In this document: in pieces, positions 36,588 to 50,000 of the stretch | Layout of the letters: every line of letters starts with the position of its first letter | Numbering within the stretch: position 1 is the first letter of the stretch | Assembly (NCBI RefSeq): GCF_021730395.1 | Contig: NC_069362.1 | Location: 84,646,001-84,710,000 of the forward strand | Length of the DNA: 64,000 nucleotides | Source: Mercenaria mercenaria | Taxonomy: Eukaryota; Mollusca; Bivalvia; Venerida; Veneridae | Direction: 5' to 3' | Notes under the pieces: model-generated | Seen by the model: only the letters and a program-made list of their open reading frames with translations | What the model was told of the DNA's origin: nothing | Databases searched by the model: none | Position numbers and translations under genes: made by a program

Positions 36588-37756
36588 ACGTAGATCTTAT
36601 CCTATACACTAGGACCAACTCTTTATATTTCAGTATAAAAATGCATGTGTCTTGTATTGCAGATGAAATTTTGGTAGACTTTTTGTGGAAAAGTTAGCAA
36701 GTGTACTAAATTATTAAGTACAATATCAAACTATTATCAGTTAAGGGATTAAGGGAATGTACTTCTATGATATCACAGCAGTATTCAACATATTCCAGCA
36801 AAACTGACCTGTTAAAGTGCCATTATTTTCACACTTTTAAAATGCTAACAGACCACTAGCATACTTAATTTCTAAATATGGATGTACCCCCTCCCCCTGT
36901 GGAATCTCAGCACATTTAGATTCAGGTGTTCAATTTACCTGTTCTGGCTTGTTTAATTTTTTACCAAAATCTAGCAGAAAAGATACAGGCGTGTAAGCTT
37001 TAGAACCTTCTAACAGCGGGCTTGAGTTTTAAAACAGAATTTTACAAAGATATACATTGATATTTATGTAGATATTTTCCCTTTTGATAAAATGTTTCAG
37101 GAACATCTGGTATAAAACATTACCTTGGGCATGCTACAGCCATTAGTACCACATTTAATGAGTATACTTCTTCAATATACAACAATCGGTACCTTTAGAA
37201 CAGCAAATGCAAAATTTCAAACTACAATATTGGCTATTATCCTCATAGCATTTTGGGCTTTATCTTCGAAATTTCTATGAACACTTGGGTCAGTATCCAT
37301 CGACCTCTACATATGCTTATATAATTGTCAATATGGGTTATTTGATCTAAAATAAAAACTTTTAAACATGTTCATATCATTGTTCATATTATAACTGAAT
37401 AATACAAAATAATATTCATTACCGAAAGTCCATTAAATGAGGTTGACAACGCTTTGAATCGCCAAACACATTCTCAAAAAAAAAATGTAAACATTGTTTA
37501 GGGCTCTCCATACTGCACAATATGTCCAATATTCAAATTGTTTAGTGCAAATGTTACAGCCTCTAAACCATATTGAATCAGTTATAATACTTTAAACAAT
37601 CAGAATGAGTAAAAAGAAAATAGTGACAAAAACAATGTCCATACAAAGTTTGACATTTCCTCAGGTTTGTAGCATTTTGGAATTATCACATCATTTCGTA
37701 TTATCCGGATAACAAGGGTGTAATAAAACAGGCGAATATACGTTTTAAATTACAGT

Positions 37757-37961
37757 TACAGTTTCCGACAAAAGTGTTTGGTGACAATGCGGACCGAGCT
37801 TTAGTAAGAACGTGCATGAAAATCACGTGAGAAGTCTTCTTTTATTAAATGTTTGCTTCTTTGTGAATTCACTTTTATAAAGCGGATTGATGCGGGAATG
37901 AAATTCTACTTTGTACTTCTAGTAACACACATATTGATGCAGACAGAAAAGAAACAAGTCT
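37757..37961 (+). other. Possible small exons of an unrecognised secreted protein gene
   Basis: 37898-37961 reads MKFYFVLLVTHILMQTEKKQ, a signal-peptide-like start, then GTCT/GTAAGT, a strong donor. Just upstream, TTACAG/TTTCCG to ATCAC/GTGAGA (37757-37826) is another exon-like block. No downstream exon could be joined with confidence; ORF 39088-39318 ends GAAGG/GTGAGT and could belong. This is speculative. Confidence 0.22.
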
Positions 37962-37969
37962 GTAAGTAA

Positions 37970-40900
37970 TATTTACTTTATTGCTACTGGATGTCATGTC
38001 TTCCCAATAAACAATTTAACAAAGGCAAAAATGACTAAAATCAATGCACTTTGCTAATAATAACATACAACTATTACGTCCTGCGAGGGATCATTAATGA
38101 TCCCATTGATTAAAGCGACATCAGAGATCAGCTGGAGTTTAGTTGTCTTAAAATGTCTACATATCTTTGTAATTAGATATGTCATTTGTATTTCATTTGT
38201 ATATTTATATTAATAACTATCACAGTTTCTATTTAAAGATTTGTTTTACCCTTGAAACGCTGCTTTTAACTAAGAAATATAAAGTAAACGTCTTTGAGGT
38301 TGTCTTGAAATGTCTTGGCATAATATCTGTAGTGTCTCGTTTGTTTATAAGACATCATTACATTGATATTTCTTACTTTAAATTTACGTTTGGAGTATTA
38401 TGTCAAATAGTCAATCACAGATAATCCGAATGCTGTACTACTTGGAGAACTCAAGATGGCAACCACCGGAAACGGAAAGAACTGGTTAAATTATGGACTC
38501 CAGGAATTATTGTCATCACCCCCACCGGACGACGAGAAAGTGGTGTAGACATGAGGTAAAGATTAGACGAATGGGAGAAACTACAATCAGGATTCCTGAA
38601 AAATTGAAAAATATTACTATATAGTTAACCAATAGTAAAATATAGAAATGTGGATTGCCGCATTCCACAGGAAGCTCTGGTTTCATTTAAAGTACATACT
38701 TAAATTGCTTCTGTTTTATGCACATCTTAAATTTTAATACTGTAAACATATAAAACAAAAAATTAAATATGATAGTATTTAAACATTTAGTAAAATACTG
38801 ATCCTTAATTAAATAGTTTATATAAGTGATGATCCACTGGAGGTTGCTGCTAGTCTCATAAAATTTGTGAAAATTGCACAAATGTCTGTACAGGTATAAA
38901 CAATATAATATTCAAAGCAATTTTATGAAATTTGTTCAAACACATTTTTGATAAATAGACTCATGAAAGCATGCACATTCGAATATTAATCATAACTGAT
39001 AATTCAATTACACAAGGTGACAATTTAAAATAATTTCTTTCCATAATCTGAATACACTTTTACATTAGGTAGCGACGGCAATATTAAATGAACGGAACTC
39101 TCTATCATTTACACTTTTTTTTCTCAACATTAACAAACCATAGATTATCAATATCATTATCTGCTGAAATTTTAAAAGGAATTTACCCGCTTCTGGAAGT
39201 AGCTGTCATACCAAGAGCTGAAACAAACCAGGGAGTGAGAAGGATGGGATTCTATGTCTATGAACTACCAAAGGGTGGGTCACATTTTGTAAAAAAATTG
39301 ACAAAATATGAAGGGTGAGTAAAGGTTTCAGGAACGGTCTGTAAATCTGGAAAAGAAGGTTTAAGAATATGGTTTCACATTTTTAGGATAGAGGGTTCAG
39401 CAAACTGATTCTCACACAAGGTTGTTTGGTATTTCGAATCCAAAGTTGGTATGACCTGATGTTAGGAAGGAACAGGGCAAAGGTATTTCAAATCAGAAGT
39501 TGGTATAACCTTATGTTAGAAAAGACATTAAGGGTATCGGGGTATCAGGGTATGGGCACTTACGCTTTGTTCTTCTGTAGTTTGGGAAGGCCTGACCTGT
39601 TCTGGTGATGCGGGAGTATCAGTGAGATCAGGCAGTGTTTGACCTGAGTCAGTCGATTGGAATGTATCAGAACATTCACTGTCAGACGCTGGACTAATAG
39701 ACAGGCATCTGTGTCTTAGTCTGTTCCAAGATCCCTACATTATTGCCATAATGTTAATCAAACATTTCCAAAGCCACGCATATAAATATTTACCAGCAAT
39801 TTAAGCAATTTTATATTAGTTACAGTGTTAGTAGTATATATGGAAATAACTCTTCAGCCTATTCCTCGTCGGACTGAAAACACAGTGCAAACATACAAAT
39901 GCATGCTTTCATTCAATTGATATATTTACCGTACGTTCACATGTACTAATGTTATTGTTTGGTGGAACATAATGATGGTTCAATCAGATAATTATGAAAA
40001 TTTATAAAGAAATGAATTGATGATGTTGATTCTGTTTAATAGTATTTTAACTCTAAGAAAAATTGATTATCTAAGGTCTTTTATACCAAACATTTTGATT
40101 TCCTCTTAAAAGTACATTCATAAAATATTCGCTATGAAATACATAATTGAACCCGCTATTGCTGTTCTGTACAGATTGTCATTCGAATGTTTGAGTATAA
40201 ACATCATAGCGTTCTAAATACATGCAAACCAAGCTGACAGTTTACATATAGCTCTCCAGCAACATGTAACAAGAACAATGACTTTAAATGTCAAATTTCA
40301 ATCATTAAGATACCATTCCGATTACATGACACAAGTGCAGAATTACAGTTTAATAAATAGCAATTGAATTTATTCCATTAGTCTTCTACAAGAATATAAA
40401 GAAATAAGAAATTACAAACTTTTCATTTTTTCTAATTTTATATATGCAATTTGCATATATTTTGCGTAGAATGTTAGTTATGTGACAAGATGAATATTTA
40501 ATTTTGATTTTGACGACATTCTAATATTATAGATATAAAATATTTCCAAAGTAACGAATCGGTTTAAACAGTTGGTCGATACAATACGATTATTTTGTAA
40601 AACCGTTGAAAAGACACGAGATAAAAAAAATTGTCCGTTTAACATGTAACACCGAAATATCTTTCACTCGCGGACATAAGATTTTGAAGTTTTACTCGTG
40701 GTTGCGCCACTCGTGAAAATATTGCTTCTGATGTTCACACAGTGAAAAATATTTCATTCCTACATTGACAAAAACACATATTCGCTATATCGCTAATAGA
40801 TTAGATCGAAAATGAATTGTCTAAGTATTAAAGCCGCTATTGTACTTATCTCATATAAACACAACTTGACATATGATCAAATAGAGTGCATGACAACAGT

Positions 40901-41000
40901 TCCTATGTTTACAAATCAAGCATAACATTTGCATTAATATAAGCAAAAATATACGCAAGCATAATATTTGAATTACCTAAACAGTTACATTGCTCAAGTT
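37970..41000. other. Intergenic downstream of the myosin gene
   Basis: It contains a 54-bp tandem duplication at about 39430-39530 (CCAAAGTTGGTATGACCT and CAGAAGTTGGTATAACCT copies), a short open frame after GATGGCAACCACCGG at about 38456, and an exon-like plus-strand frame at 39088-39318. No recognised gene. Confidence 0.3.
40369..40374 (-). terminator. Candidate poly(A) signal of the myosin gene
   Basis: AATAAA on the minus strand, about 630 nt past the stop codon at 41001. Other weaker AT-rich signals exist, so the true 3' end is uncertain. Confidence 0.3.
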
Positions 41001-41036
41001 TCAGTCAGTGCTAGAAGCCGTAACGGAGGATCTTAT
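41001..41036 (-). CDS. Myosin last coding exon: non-helical tailpiece (residues 1935-1945)
   Basis: ATCAATTTCAG precedes a 36-nt exon reading [11 protein letters not shown] and TGA. Joined to exon 28 ([10 protein letters not shown]), the tailpiece is rich in Ser and Thr, as in molluscan myosin tailpieces that can be phosphorylated (known for catch muscle). Reach, phase and composition all fit. A second, alternative tail exon was not found. Confidence 0.85.
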   Translation of the reverse strand: MRSSVTASSTD

Positions 41037-44000
41037 CTGAAATTGATGTACATACACACATGTATACACAAACTATATCACATTATTCAACACAAAACAT
41101 CACATTTGCAGGAAAATAACTACTTAAACTTCTCTTTGAAGTGATACATATAGCGGATAGAAAATAAGAAGAAATCGTACATGTATGTGAAAGAGAACGA
41201 CTAAACAGAAATTTCGTCTAATGTAATTTATTCGGACAACTGGTGCTTATTGTTGTTTTCAAATATTCAGCATACTTACAACAGTGCTGCCGCGGACAGT
41301 TGACATACTGCGATTCTGCACGCGAACCTTCTGCAGCATGTTCTCAGCTGTGTCAGCACGTGATTCAGCATCCTCGAGCTCCTCGTGCACCTTGCGGTAT
41401 TTCGCGAGATTCACAGCAGCTACCTCTTCCTAAAATGTTAGAAAATGAAGAAGTGAGTAAACAGTTTTTGAAAATTAAATAATAATTCTTAAAGAATAAG
41501 TTTAAGTGATTATTTTGTATTTGCAATGTTCCAAAACTATGTCCTGTCTTCGTTGATATTTAAGATGTGCCTGATCTGTTCGGCATTCATTTACCATTCC
41601 TGGTCAATATCTTTGGGGAATGGTCAAGCATAATTTTCACAGTACACCAGTTGTTATACCAAAGTATTTTTCTTTCAAACAAATTACTGTACACTTATGT
41701 ATAATACAAACCTAGAACTTTAAGTGATAAAACAGAAAGTGGTGTGCATGACCTTTTTAAGCAGAAACTATCGAGACAAACAAATTTCAGCTTCTCTGCA
41801 TCGTATAATGGTAAATTTTAAGTTTTAAAGGTTTCCACCGGTCTAATTCGATATTTATGTTCAGTGTACTTTTCAAATGTTTAACGAATTAAAATCAGAT
41901 TGTCACAGTATTTTACTTACAGCCTCCTCAGATTGGCGCTTGTACGTCTTGATTTTGCCTTGTAGTTTATCAATGAGCTCTTGCAATCTTTCCTGGTTCT
42001 TTCTATCTTCATCGACTTGGAAGGCAAGCTCCTTGAGGCGGCGATCAGCTTTGCGGGCAGTTTTCTGTGTCTCTGCATGTCGTCTCTGTTCTGCCTCGTA
42101 TTCAGCTTCCAGTTGCTGCACCTGAATTTAAAAACGAAGTACTGTCCATGTACAGTCAAACCTGTGTTAAAGAACACCTCTGAACAGAGCCCATCTGGCT
42201 CTAAAGACCACATGTTTTGTTTCCCATTTTGACATTTACAGTGTATTTTAACCTGTGAATAAAGACCACCTCCCAATAAAGATTACATTTTGGCTCTCCC
42301 AGGGGTGGTCTTTATAGACAGGTTTGACTGTATATCATTTTTCACCCATGGCTACACTTGACTTGCATATGAACTAAAATACATGTCATCATTTATTATT
42401 ATCTAATTTATTTATCAAAAAGAAAAAATCATTTCTGTATTGTAAAATCCAAAATTAACTCACCCTCGATTCGAGTTTGGCAATAATTTTCTTTCCACCC
42501 TTCAAAGCCGATGCCTCTGCTTCGTCAAGACGGAGGGTGAGGTCTTTCACTTGTGATTCAAGCGCATGTCGCATTTTCTCAATAGATGAAGAGTGCTCCT
42601 TTTCGGAACGAACTTCGTCGGTCATGCGTTGAACATCCAAAGCTGCCTTCTTTGCTTTCTCTTCGGCTGATCTCACTTCAGTGCTCATTTCATCCAGGTC
42701 AGCTTGCATAGCGCTAATGTCACCTTCAAGCTTTCTCTTCTGGCCACTAGCGCTCTGAAGACTAGCAGAGAGCTCGTTTACACGGTCTGCTGTTTCAACA
42801 AGTTCATTTTCAGCTGCCTTGCGTGCTCTATCTGCTGTCTCCAGTGCAGATCGGATTTCTTCGCATTCAGCCTGAACGGCGTTCGTACGTCTTTCTGCCA
42901 TTTCATATGCGTCACGAGCATCGTTGGCCTTACGCTGTTCTTCTTCAATAGCAGACTGCATTTCTCTAAGCACTTCTTGCATTCTCTTGACGTTCTTCTC
43001 AGCATCTGCTCTAGAGCGATTGCTTACATCTAGAGAAGCTTCGAGTTCATTAATGTCTTGTTCAAGTTTCTTACGTATTTTCTGAGCCTCTAGTTTTCCC
43101 TTAACTTCAGCTTCCAGACTGGCATTGGCCGAGTCAAGAGATCTTTGGTGATTTCGTCTGAAAAGTAATGTTTGAATTTCTTAAACCTATAAGCAATTAT
43201 TCTAAAATGCATCAGAAGATGATCTAACTTAATCATTTGCAAATCAAGTTACTAACTATACTTTGCAAAATTAAGGTACACTTGTTTCAATTGTTTACTC
43301 GGACAGTAAAACTAACCTTGTGTTCTCAAATTCTTCCTCTTTTTCAGCGATGCGTTTGTCAATTTCTTGTCTAATAGTGTTTATCTCTAGCTGAGCACGT
43401 GATACCTTCGCCTCTTCTTGTTCAAGGGAAGACTCAGCTTCTTCAAGGGCAGCTTGAAGTTCTTCCTTTTCAATTTCTAGACGTCGACGGGCCTTATCAT
43501 GCTCATGAACCATTCGTCCACCTTCGCCGAGTTGGTCATTCAGTTCATTAATTTCATCTGAAAACAAATAAAGTTTAAACTGTATTTTTTAGTCAGCAAG
43601 GTCATGACAAAACATACACACAAGTAAACATACAGCATTCTTAGCATAATCAGTACTAGTTATTTTGTTAATATTTTCCCGCACAGCAAAAGACGACAAT
43701 ATATCTGCAAGAGAATTTCAATCATATGCATGGTACTGAAAGAAACAATAAGGATCACTTCAAATTTAGACTATAAAAATAGCTTGCAATTACCTGCCAA
43801 GTTCTTGTTCTCTCTCTTCAGGGATTCGTTGGTGTCGTTGGATTCATCCAACTGTATCTTAATACGGAAGAGTTCAGCTGAATAACTTCGTGACTCTTTC
43901 TGTACGTTTTCAAATTCAGCCTGGAGAGAGCGGACTTTAGCTTGCCATTCAGCAACTGTTTTATCGAATGATCGGTTTCTTTTTTCAAGCTGACTGATAG

Positions 44001-47000
44001 TAGCATTCGCTCTGTCTACATTTATAACAGCATCTTCGAGTTCGCCCTGGAGTCTTGTTTTCGTTTTCTCAAGATTATTGATCTTTGTATTGGCTGTATC
44101 GAGGGCTGCTTCCATTTCTTGAAGTTTGGCTTGCAGCTTGCGTTTAGCTTCCTCCAGTTCGTCAGCACGAGCCATGCCTTCGCTCTCGTACTTGACGCGC
44201 CAAGACTGAGCTTCGGCGTTTGCTCTAGAAAGTTGTCTCTGCATATCAGCCTTTGCTTCGGATTCCTCCTCGAGTTGCTCACGGAGAGCGTCAATATCAG
44301 CTTGGAGGTTTCTTGCCTCAGTGGCTAGTTTCTGGCGAGCCTAAAATAAAAATGTTTTATAATTATACTATAAAATCGAGCATACAATTATTTTGATACG
44401 CAATATTTCTTTAAACACTGCCGAACAAATACTTTTTACAGATTTATAACCCTCTCTTTTCCACTGTAGTGGTTTATCTTACCGATGTATGACTTATTTA
44501 TATTACAATTCAGTCTGGTCTAGAACCCGTTTGTTATTAAAAGAAAGACAATTAATAAAATATAACATTAGCGGTTTATCGCATTTTAATACCCACCCTA
44601 CTCTCCTCTTCAAGACTACGTTTGGCATCTTCAAGCTGAGACAGTAAGTTAGCTTTTTCTCTACCAAACTGGTTCAAACGGCTCTCAGCATCTTCGAGCT
44701 GACGTGTAAGATCTGCATTTTCATTCAGCATTCTATTCTTTGATGTATTCAGGTCTTGGATGATGCGTTGACTTTCCTCAAGTTGAGCGTTGAGGTCTGC
44801 AATCTGGGCTTCGACTTGTTTGGACATCTTCTCGGACATACCCTATTCAACATAGTGATTTTATATTCATGAGTATCAAAGTATTCAGCATAAGATTAAG
44901 GTTATATTGATTTTTACGAGCATTAGAATACAGGAAGTGCATTTAGAAACACACATGGTACAAAGTGGCACACCTTCGGACAATATTTACGACTGGGTTG
45001 TAAAACTGAATACAGCAAGAATTCTACAAACGGTCTTTGCAACCAGCTATCTGACGTCTCATTTTAAATACTACAATCTGAAATGAGTACTTAAAAGGGA
45101 AGAACATGAGTATTTAAAAGGGAAGAGCATGTCACTTGACGGCGACGTACCTTCCCATCATGCTTAAACTGTGTGTTAAGTTTCATTGGAATCGCTTTGT
45201 ATCGTGTGCAAATTAAAGTATTGACATAAAATGTACAGACGACACAGATTCTCATCTTATTTCATACCCCTGTCACTACTTAAACCCTTCGACATTTATA
45301 GCTCAGTCACGCTTACCCAAACCATAACATAAGTACCTTTGCCTGTGACCTTGACCTAAGGGTACGAGCCTGACACTAGCGGGCTACACGTTTGCTAATC
45401 CTGCTAAATAATTCTATAAACTGACATTGGAATACTTGGACTCGTTTAAAAGGTTTAGCTGAGACAAAGAGATTTTGCACGAATAGACGGACGAACAAAT
45501 ATACTAAATATGCTAATCAAAGTGTTTTTGCCTGTGTTTGGCCTTTGGGCTGCGCACCTGGCGTTGTGCGGTATAACTTCTCATCATGTTAATTAATATT
45601 AAATTTTGTTAGAATTCGTAGAATGGTTCAGGAAAGAACTGTTTCGGACGGACGAACGGATACACGGACCATGCGATTACTGTACAATTTATGTCTCCAA
45701 AAAGTGGATACATGGTAATTATAATCGCAGATACAATTTTAACGTCAATACCACAACACTTTTAATGATACCCTATCTTGTATGATTGCTAAAACGTGGA
45801 GAAGCCCAAGAAAATACTTGACTCACTTTGTTTCTTGAGACGTGATCGATTTGAGCATGTAGATCCTCAACCTCGCTTTTAAGCTGCATTTTCTCCTTTT
45901 CAACCCTAGAAACGAGGTCCAAATCATCGTTAGTTGTAATACTTCACCTCATAACATTAGTAAAAGGAGCATAATGTACGACATTTTATTACAGACGAAC
46001 ATCAATTGTGATAATTATCAAAATCATATATTATAAGTAGTGCCCATGACCTACATAAGCATGAATCTAAACTAATTGCGAGCTATTTCACTAATTTAAT
46101 GAAGATATAAAAAGCTAAGAGCGATTTTAAAAGCCCATTAAAGGTTTGTAATGCTGATCATAATTATAGCTGTAAATGACTAAGATTAATTGACAAATGA
46201 ATATATTTTTCAAAATACGCGAACGGTTCGGAATATTTTACTTAAAGAAATATAAAAAGCAGTGAACATTACTAACATACTAGTAGCTAAACACAAGTCT
46301 GTTTTACAGATCAAATGAACAGAATAGGAAAGTATTTTATGGTTATGTAGTAATAGTCAGATACTGATTTCACTGATTGAAGAATAATGTTTCCTATAGC
46401 CGTTCACGTTACCATTAAATACATTTCAGCACTGGAGTTAACATTTATAAAATTTCTACTGAAAAACACGCGTTTTGACACGTTTGCAGTAATAAGTATG
46501 GCGTTTTACCTCTGTTTAGTCTTAGTAAGTTGATCGACCTGGTCTGCCATCTCATTTGCGGCATCACTTGCCTTTTTGCGCAGAGATGCAATTTGAGACT
46601 CAGATTGGAGAGCCTGCTCCTCCAGATCACGGCGAAGCTTTAGAAGTTCAGCTTCACGTTTCTTGTTCAACTCAACCTGAGCGGCAGTGGCACCACCAGC
46701 ATCATCAAGACGTTCACTGAGGTCTTCGAGCTCGCGGCTGAGTTCCGCTCTCTGCTTTTCGACCTGCAGGGAAATGAAATAATTAACATTACATGAAATA
46801 CTTACTTCATATTTAGAGTGTATAATAAGATAACACATGTAATGGTACACACCAATTGAAGCATATCTTAAGCTACCATTAAATATTAGATAAGTAACAC
46901 ATTTAATGCGCTTTGGTAACACATTTAATGTGCTTCAGCTTTATTGTCATGTAGTTAATAAAATGAGAAACAAACCTTTGCTCTGGCCTGCCTCTCAGCC

Positions 47001-50000
47001 TCTAACTCTTCTTCCAGTTCCTCAATGCGCGCCAACAGTTCCTTGATCTTTCTCTGAAGTTGAGCCACGAGATTCTGCTCATCCTCTAATTTCGAGTTTA
47101 GAGATTTGATTTCACTCTCCTTCCTAGATGAAAGCAATATTTTATGTAACTGTCATACAATATAGTAAAATAGTAAAAGGGGTTTATATATATAGTGGTC
47201 GACATTACGAGGCCTTAAATAGAAAAAAGTACATGTTTTTATCATTTTTAAAACATCAAACTTAACACTTTGGCTTACATTCGTTGTCAGATTTATTTTC
47301 AACTGGAAAATCTACGATTCATCGAATTTCAAAATTTGCAATTTTGTATCCTCTCTTAAAATTACTACAACTCAAAAGTAGTACTTAACAGACATTGTCT
47401 TGGTGATACTTGTTAACAGAAAATAAGCAGTTTGAGTATTTGAGTTATATAAAAATAATAAACACACCTCTTGACATTGCCTTCAAGGTCGGCTTTGACA
47501 CGTTCAAGTTCCTCCACAGCGTCCTGTGTAGATTTAAGATCCATTTCCACCTTCCTCTTTGCCTTCTCAACATCAGCACGAACCTTCTTTTCACGCTCTA
47601 GGTTGTCTTCCAGCTGCAATCAATATAATTTTGATCAGAATATGCTAGATTTCTGCATCAAGTCAAGTAAGGAAGTCTTAAAATTAACAGATAAAAATGT
47701 ATTTTGTGTTTGTTGATTTTATACAATTTAATGTAGTTATGCTAGAAAAAAAACTGAATGCTACCATATTTGTACAACGTACCTCATCAAGAGCAGATTC
47801 AAGCTTTTGTTTCACTTTGTTTAGATGGTTGACCTTATCCTCTTCCGCAGCAAGAGCATCTTGAGTTTTCTTAACAGTCTCTTCTAAATTCTTTTTATCC
47901 TTGTTCAACCTGCCGATATTGTCGTCCATAGAGGCCATTTCATCTTGAAGTGTTCTAATTTGATTGTCTTTAGTAGTTTTGTCTTGTTCAGCCTTTGCAA
48001 GAGTGCTTTCAAGATCATCAATGTTCGCTTTCAGTTTCTGAGCCTCTTCCTCCATTCTTTGTTTGACGGCTTGCAGTTCAGCGGCAGCATCCTCCTCATC
48101 AAGACATCGCTCCTCGAGGTCCTTAATTTGGGCCTGGTATTCAGCTTTTTCCTTGATCAAATTTTCCATTTTCTCTTCGTATTCGCCCATCGTGTCTTGC
48201 TCAGCTTGGAGTTGGAAATACATGTCATCTTTTTGTCTTCTTAAATCAACATTTTGTTCTTCTAATTCCTTCTTTATTTTTTCAATCTTGGCAAGCTCTT
48301 CTTTGCATTTCTTAAATTCCTCTTCCATCTGCCTCATTTCATCCTCTGCACGTGCGGCACTAAGCAGTGGCTTCACCTTTGTGTACAGTTTCCACCATTG
48401 CCAGTTCCTCAGCACCATCCATTTACGGATATTTCTCTGAATTCGGGACAGACCGGTTCTGGAACGAGTTAAAGATGCACACAGTTTAGAAACTAAGCAA
48501 TGCTTTGTAGTTTACTGTTAATGGAATTTATACAAATACTTAACCTTGAAAGGTAATTTAGTTTCACTTGAATAGTCAATATAATTATGTAAACGAGTGA
48601 CGGGTCGATAGATTTTCAAAATACATTGCAGTGTTGTCTTTTAATACAACATAGCCTGTGAAACTCCGATCTATAAAACGCGTATACATATACTTGCAGA
48701 AAAGTTGTAACATTGTAAAAAGAAACGGATATTGATAGCAAACCTCTGGTCCTGAAGTCTCTTATACTGTTTGCGCATACTGTAACCTCTGATCCACGCC
48801 TGGAAAAGGGAGACAATTTTGGAGAGACGCTCATCCCGCATGTCTTCAAGCATACCCAATACACCAGCTTTGAAGAATACTTTGGTGTTACCAATTTTGT
48901 ATTCAGCAGGATCCATCTGGAGCGCTTCCAAAATCTTTTCGGTGACCTGTTTGCCATCAACAAATCCTTGTGGAATGGCATTTGGAGCCAGGATAGAATA
49001 TCTAGAATGCATCAGTGTATATCATATCGGTATTAGATAATTTAGAAATGTGTGTATTATGAAATAATTGCGTTTAAGAAATACTTTTGTACATTTAGAA
49101 TGATATATAAAGTTTAAATACCATGAAATTTGTGTTAAATTCCCTGTTTGATATTTTGACCACTTTTGATCAGAGACCACCTGGTTTTTAATGCCACTAG
49201 TTTCTATACCTTCTCAATACTTTAACCACTGAACCAATATCACATGAAATTAAAGTAAAGACCAATTTTTTCACAAGCATTGTCTATATATATAATAAAT
49301 GTTTCCCTAGTTCTGACAAATGAAAGTGTATCAAATGAACTTCTTGCTCAAGATTGATATGAGTTTGTTACGAAATTATATAGACAGAGGAGACAGTCGA
49401 TATTACAAATTTGCGCATTACCTACAGACAAAAAAGAAAAGAACAAATTACCAATAGACAGAAGAAAAAACTGATTTTAATAATGAACAGATTTTACACA
49501 GGTGAGAAAATCCGATATTAAAATGAAAAAATTACCAATAAACAGAAGAGAAAACCCCGATATTACAGATTACCAACAGACAATTGAGAAAACTGATCTT
49601 AACTGGTTTTAAAGGGGAAAAATACCCATAGACAGAAGAGAAACCGATGGAAGAGCAAATTATCCTTAGACAGAAGAGAAAACTAATATTAGAAGAGCAA
49701 ATTACCGGAAGGCAGAAGAGAAGAGCAAATTGCTAACTGGCAGAAAACAAAACTGATATTATTAGAGCAAAGTACCCAAAGACAGAAAAGGAGACCGATG
49801 AAAAGTAAGGAATTCATCCAGAGACAGAAGCCAAAACCTATATTTGAACTGAGCAAATTATCCAATGTAGAATGTTTCTTTTGTTCGTCATCATATGCAA
49901 ATAACTGATTAGTTACTTTAAGCTACACTCCATTCGCCTAGCATAATTACATGATTAATACTTATAGTCGCACTAACTCAAAGTGGGGGGTGGGGGTGGG

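Larger units (their letters stand above)
34861..37720. mobile_element. 2.86-kb DNA element with perfect 55-bp terminal inverted repeats
   Basis: 34861-34915 and 37666-37720 are exact reverse complements over 55 bp, starting CACCCTTGTTATCC and ending GCTACAAA. TAATA lies directly outside both ends (34856-34860 and 37721-37725), which is a 5-bp target duplication. The terminal repeat contains the palindrome TTATCCGGATAA. The longest open frame inside is 92 codons (36309-36587) and is not recognised, so the element is probably non-autonomous. An inverted-repeat composite at 35454-36062 is nested within it. The superfamily is not settled. Confidence 0.88.

Noticed and set aside
42704-43033. Plus-strand open frames across myosin rod exons (also at 47945-48440 and 41877-42232)
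   Set aside because: They are antisense shadows of the heptad-coding exons.
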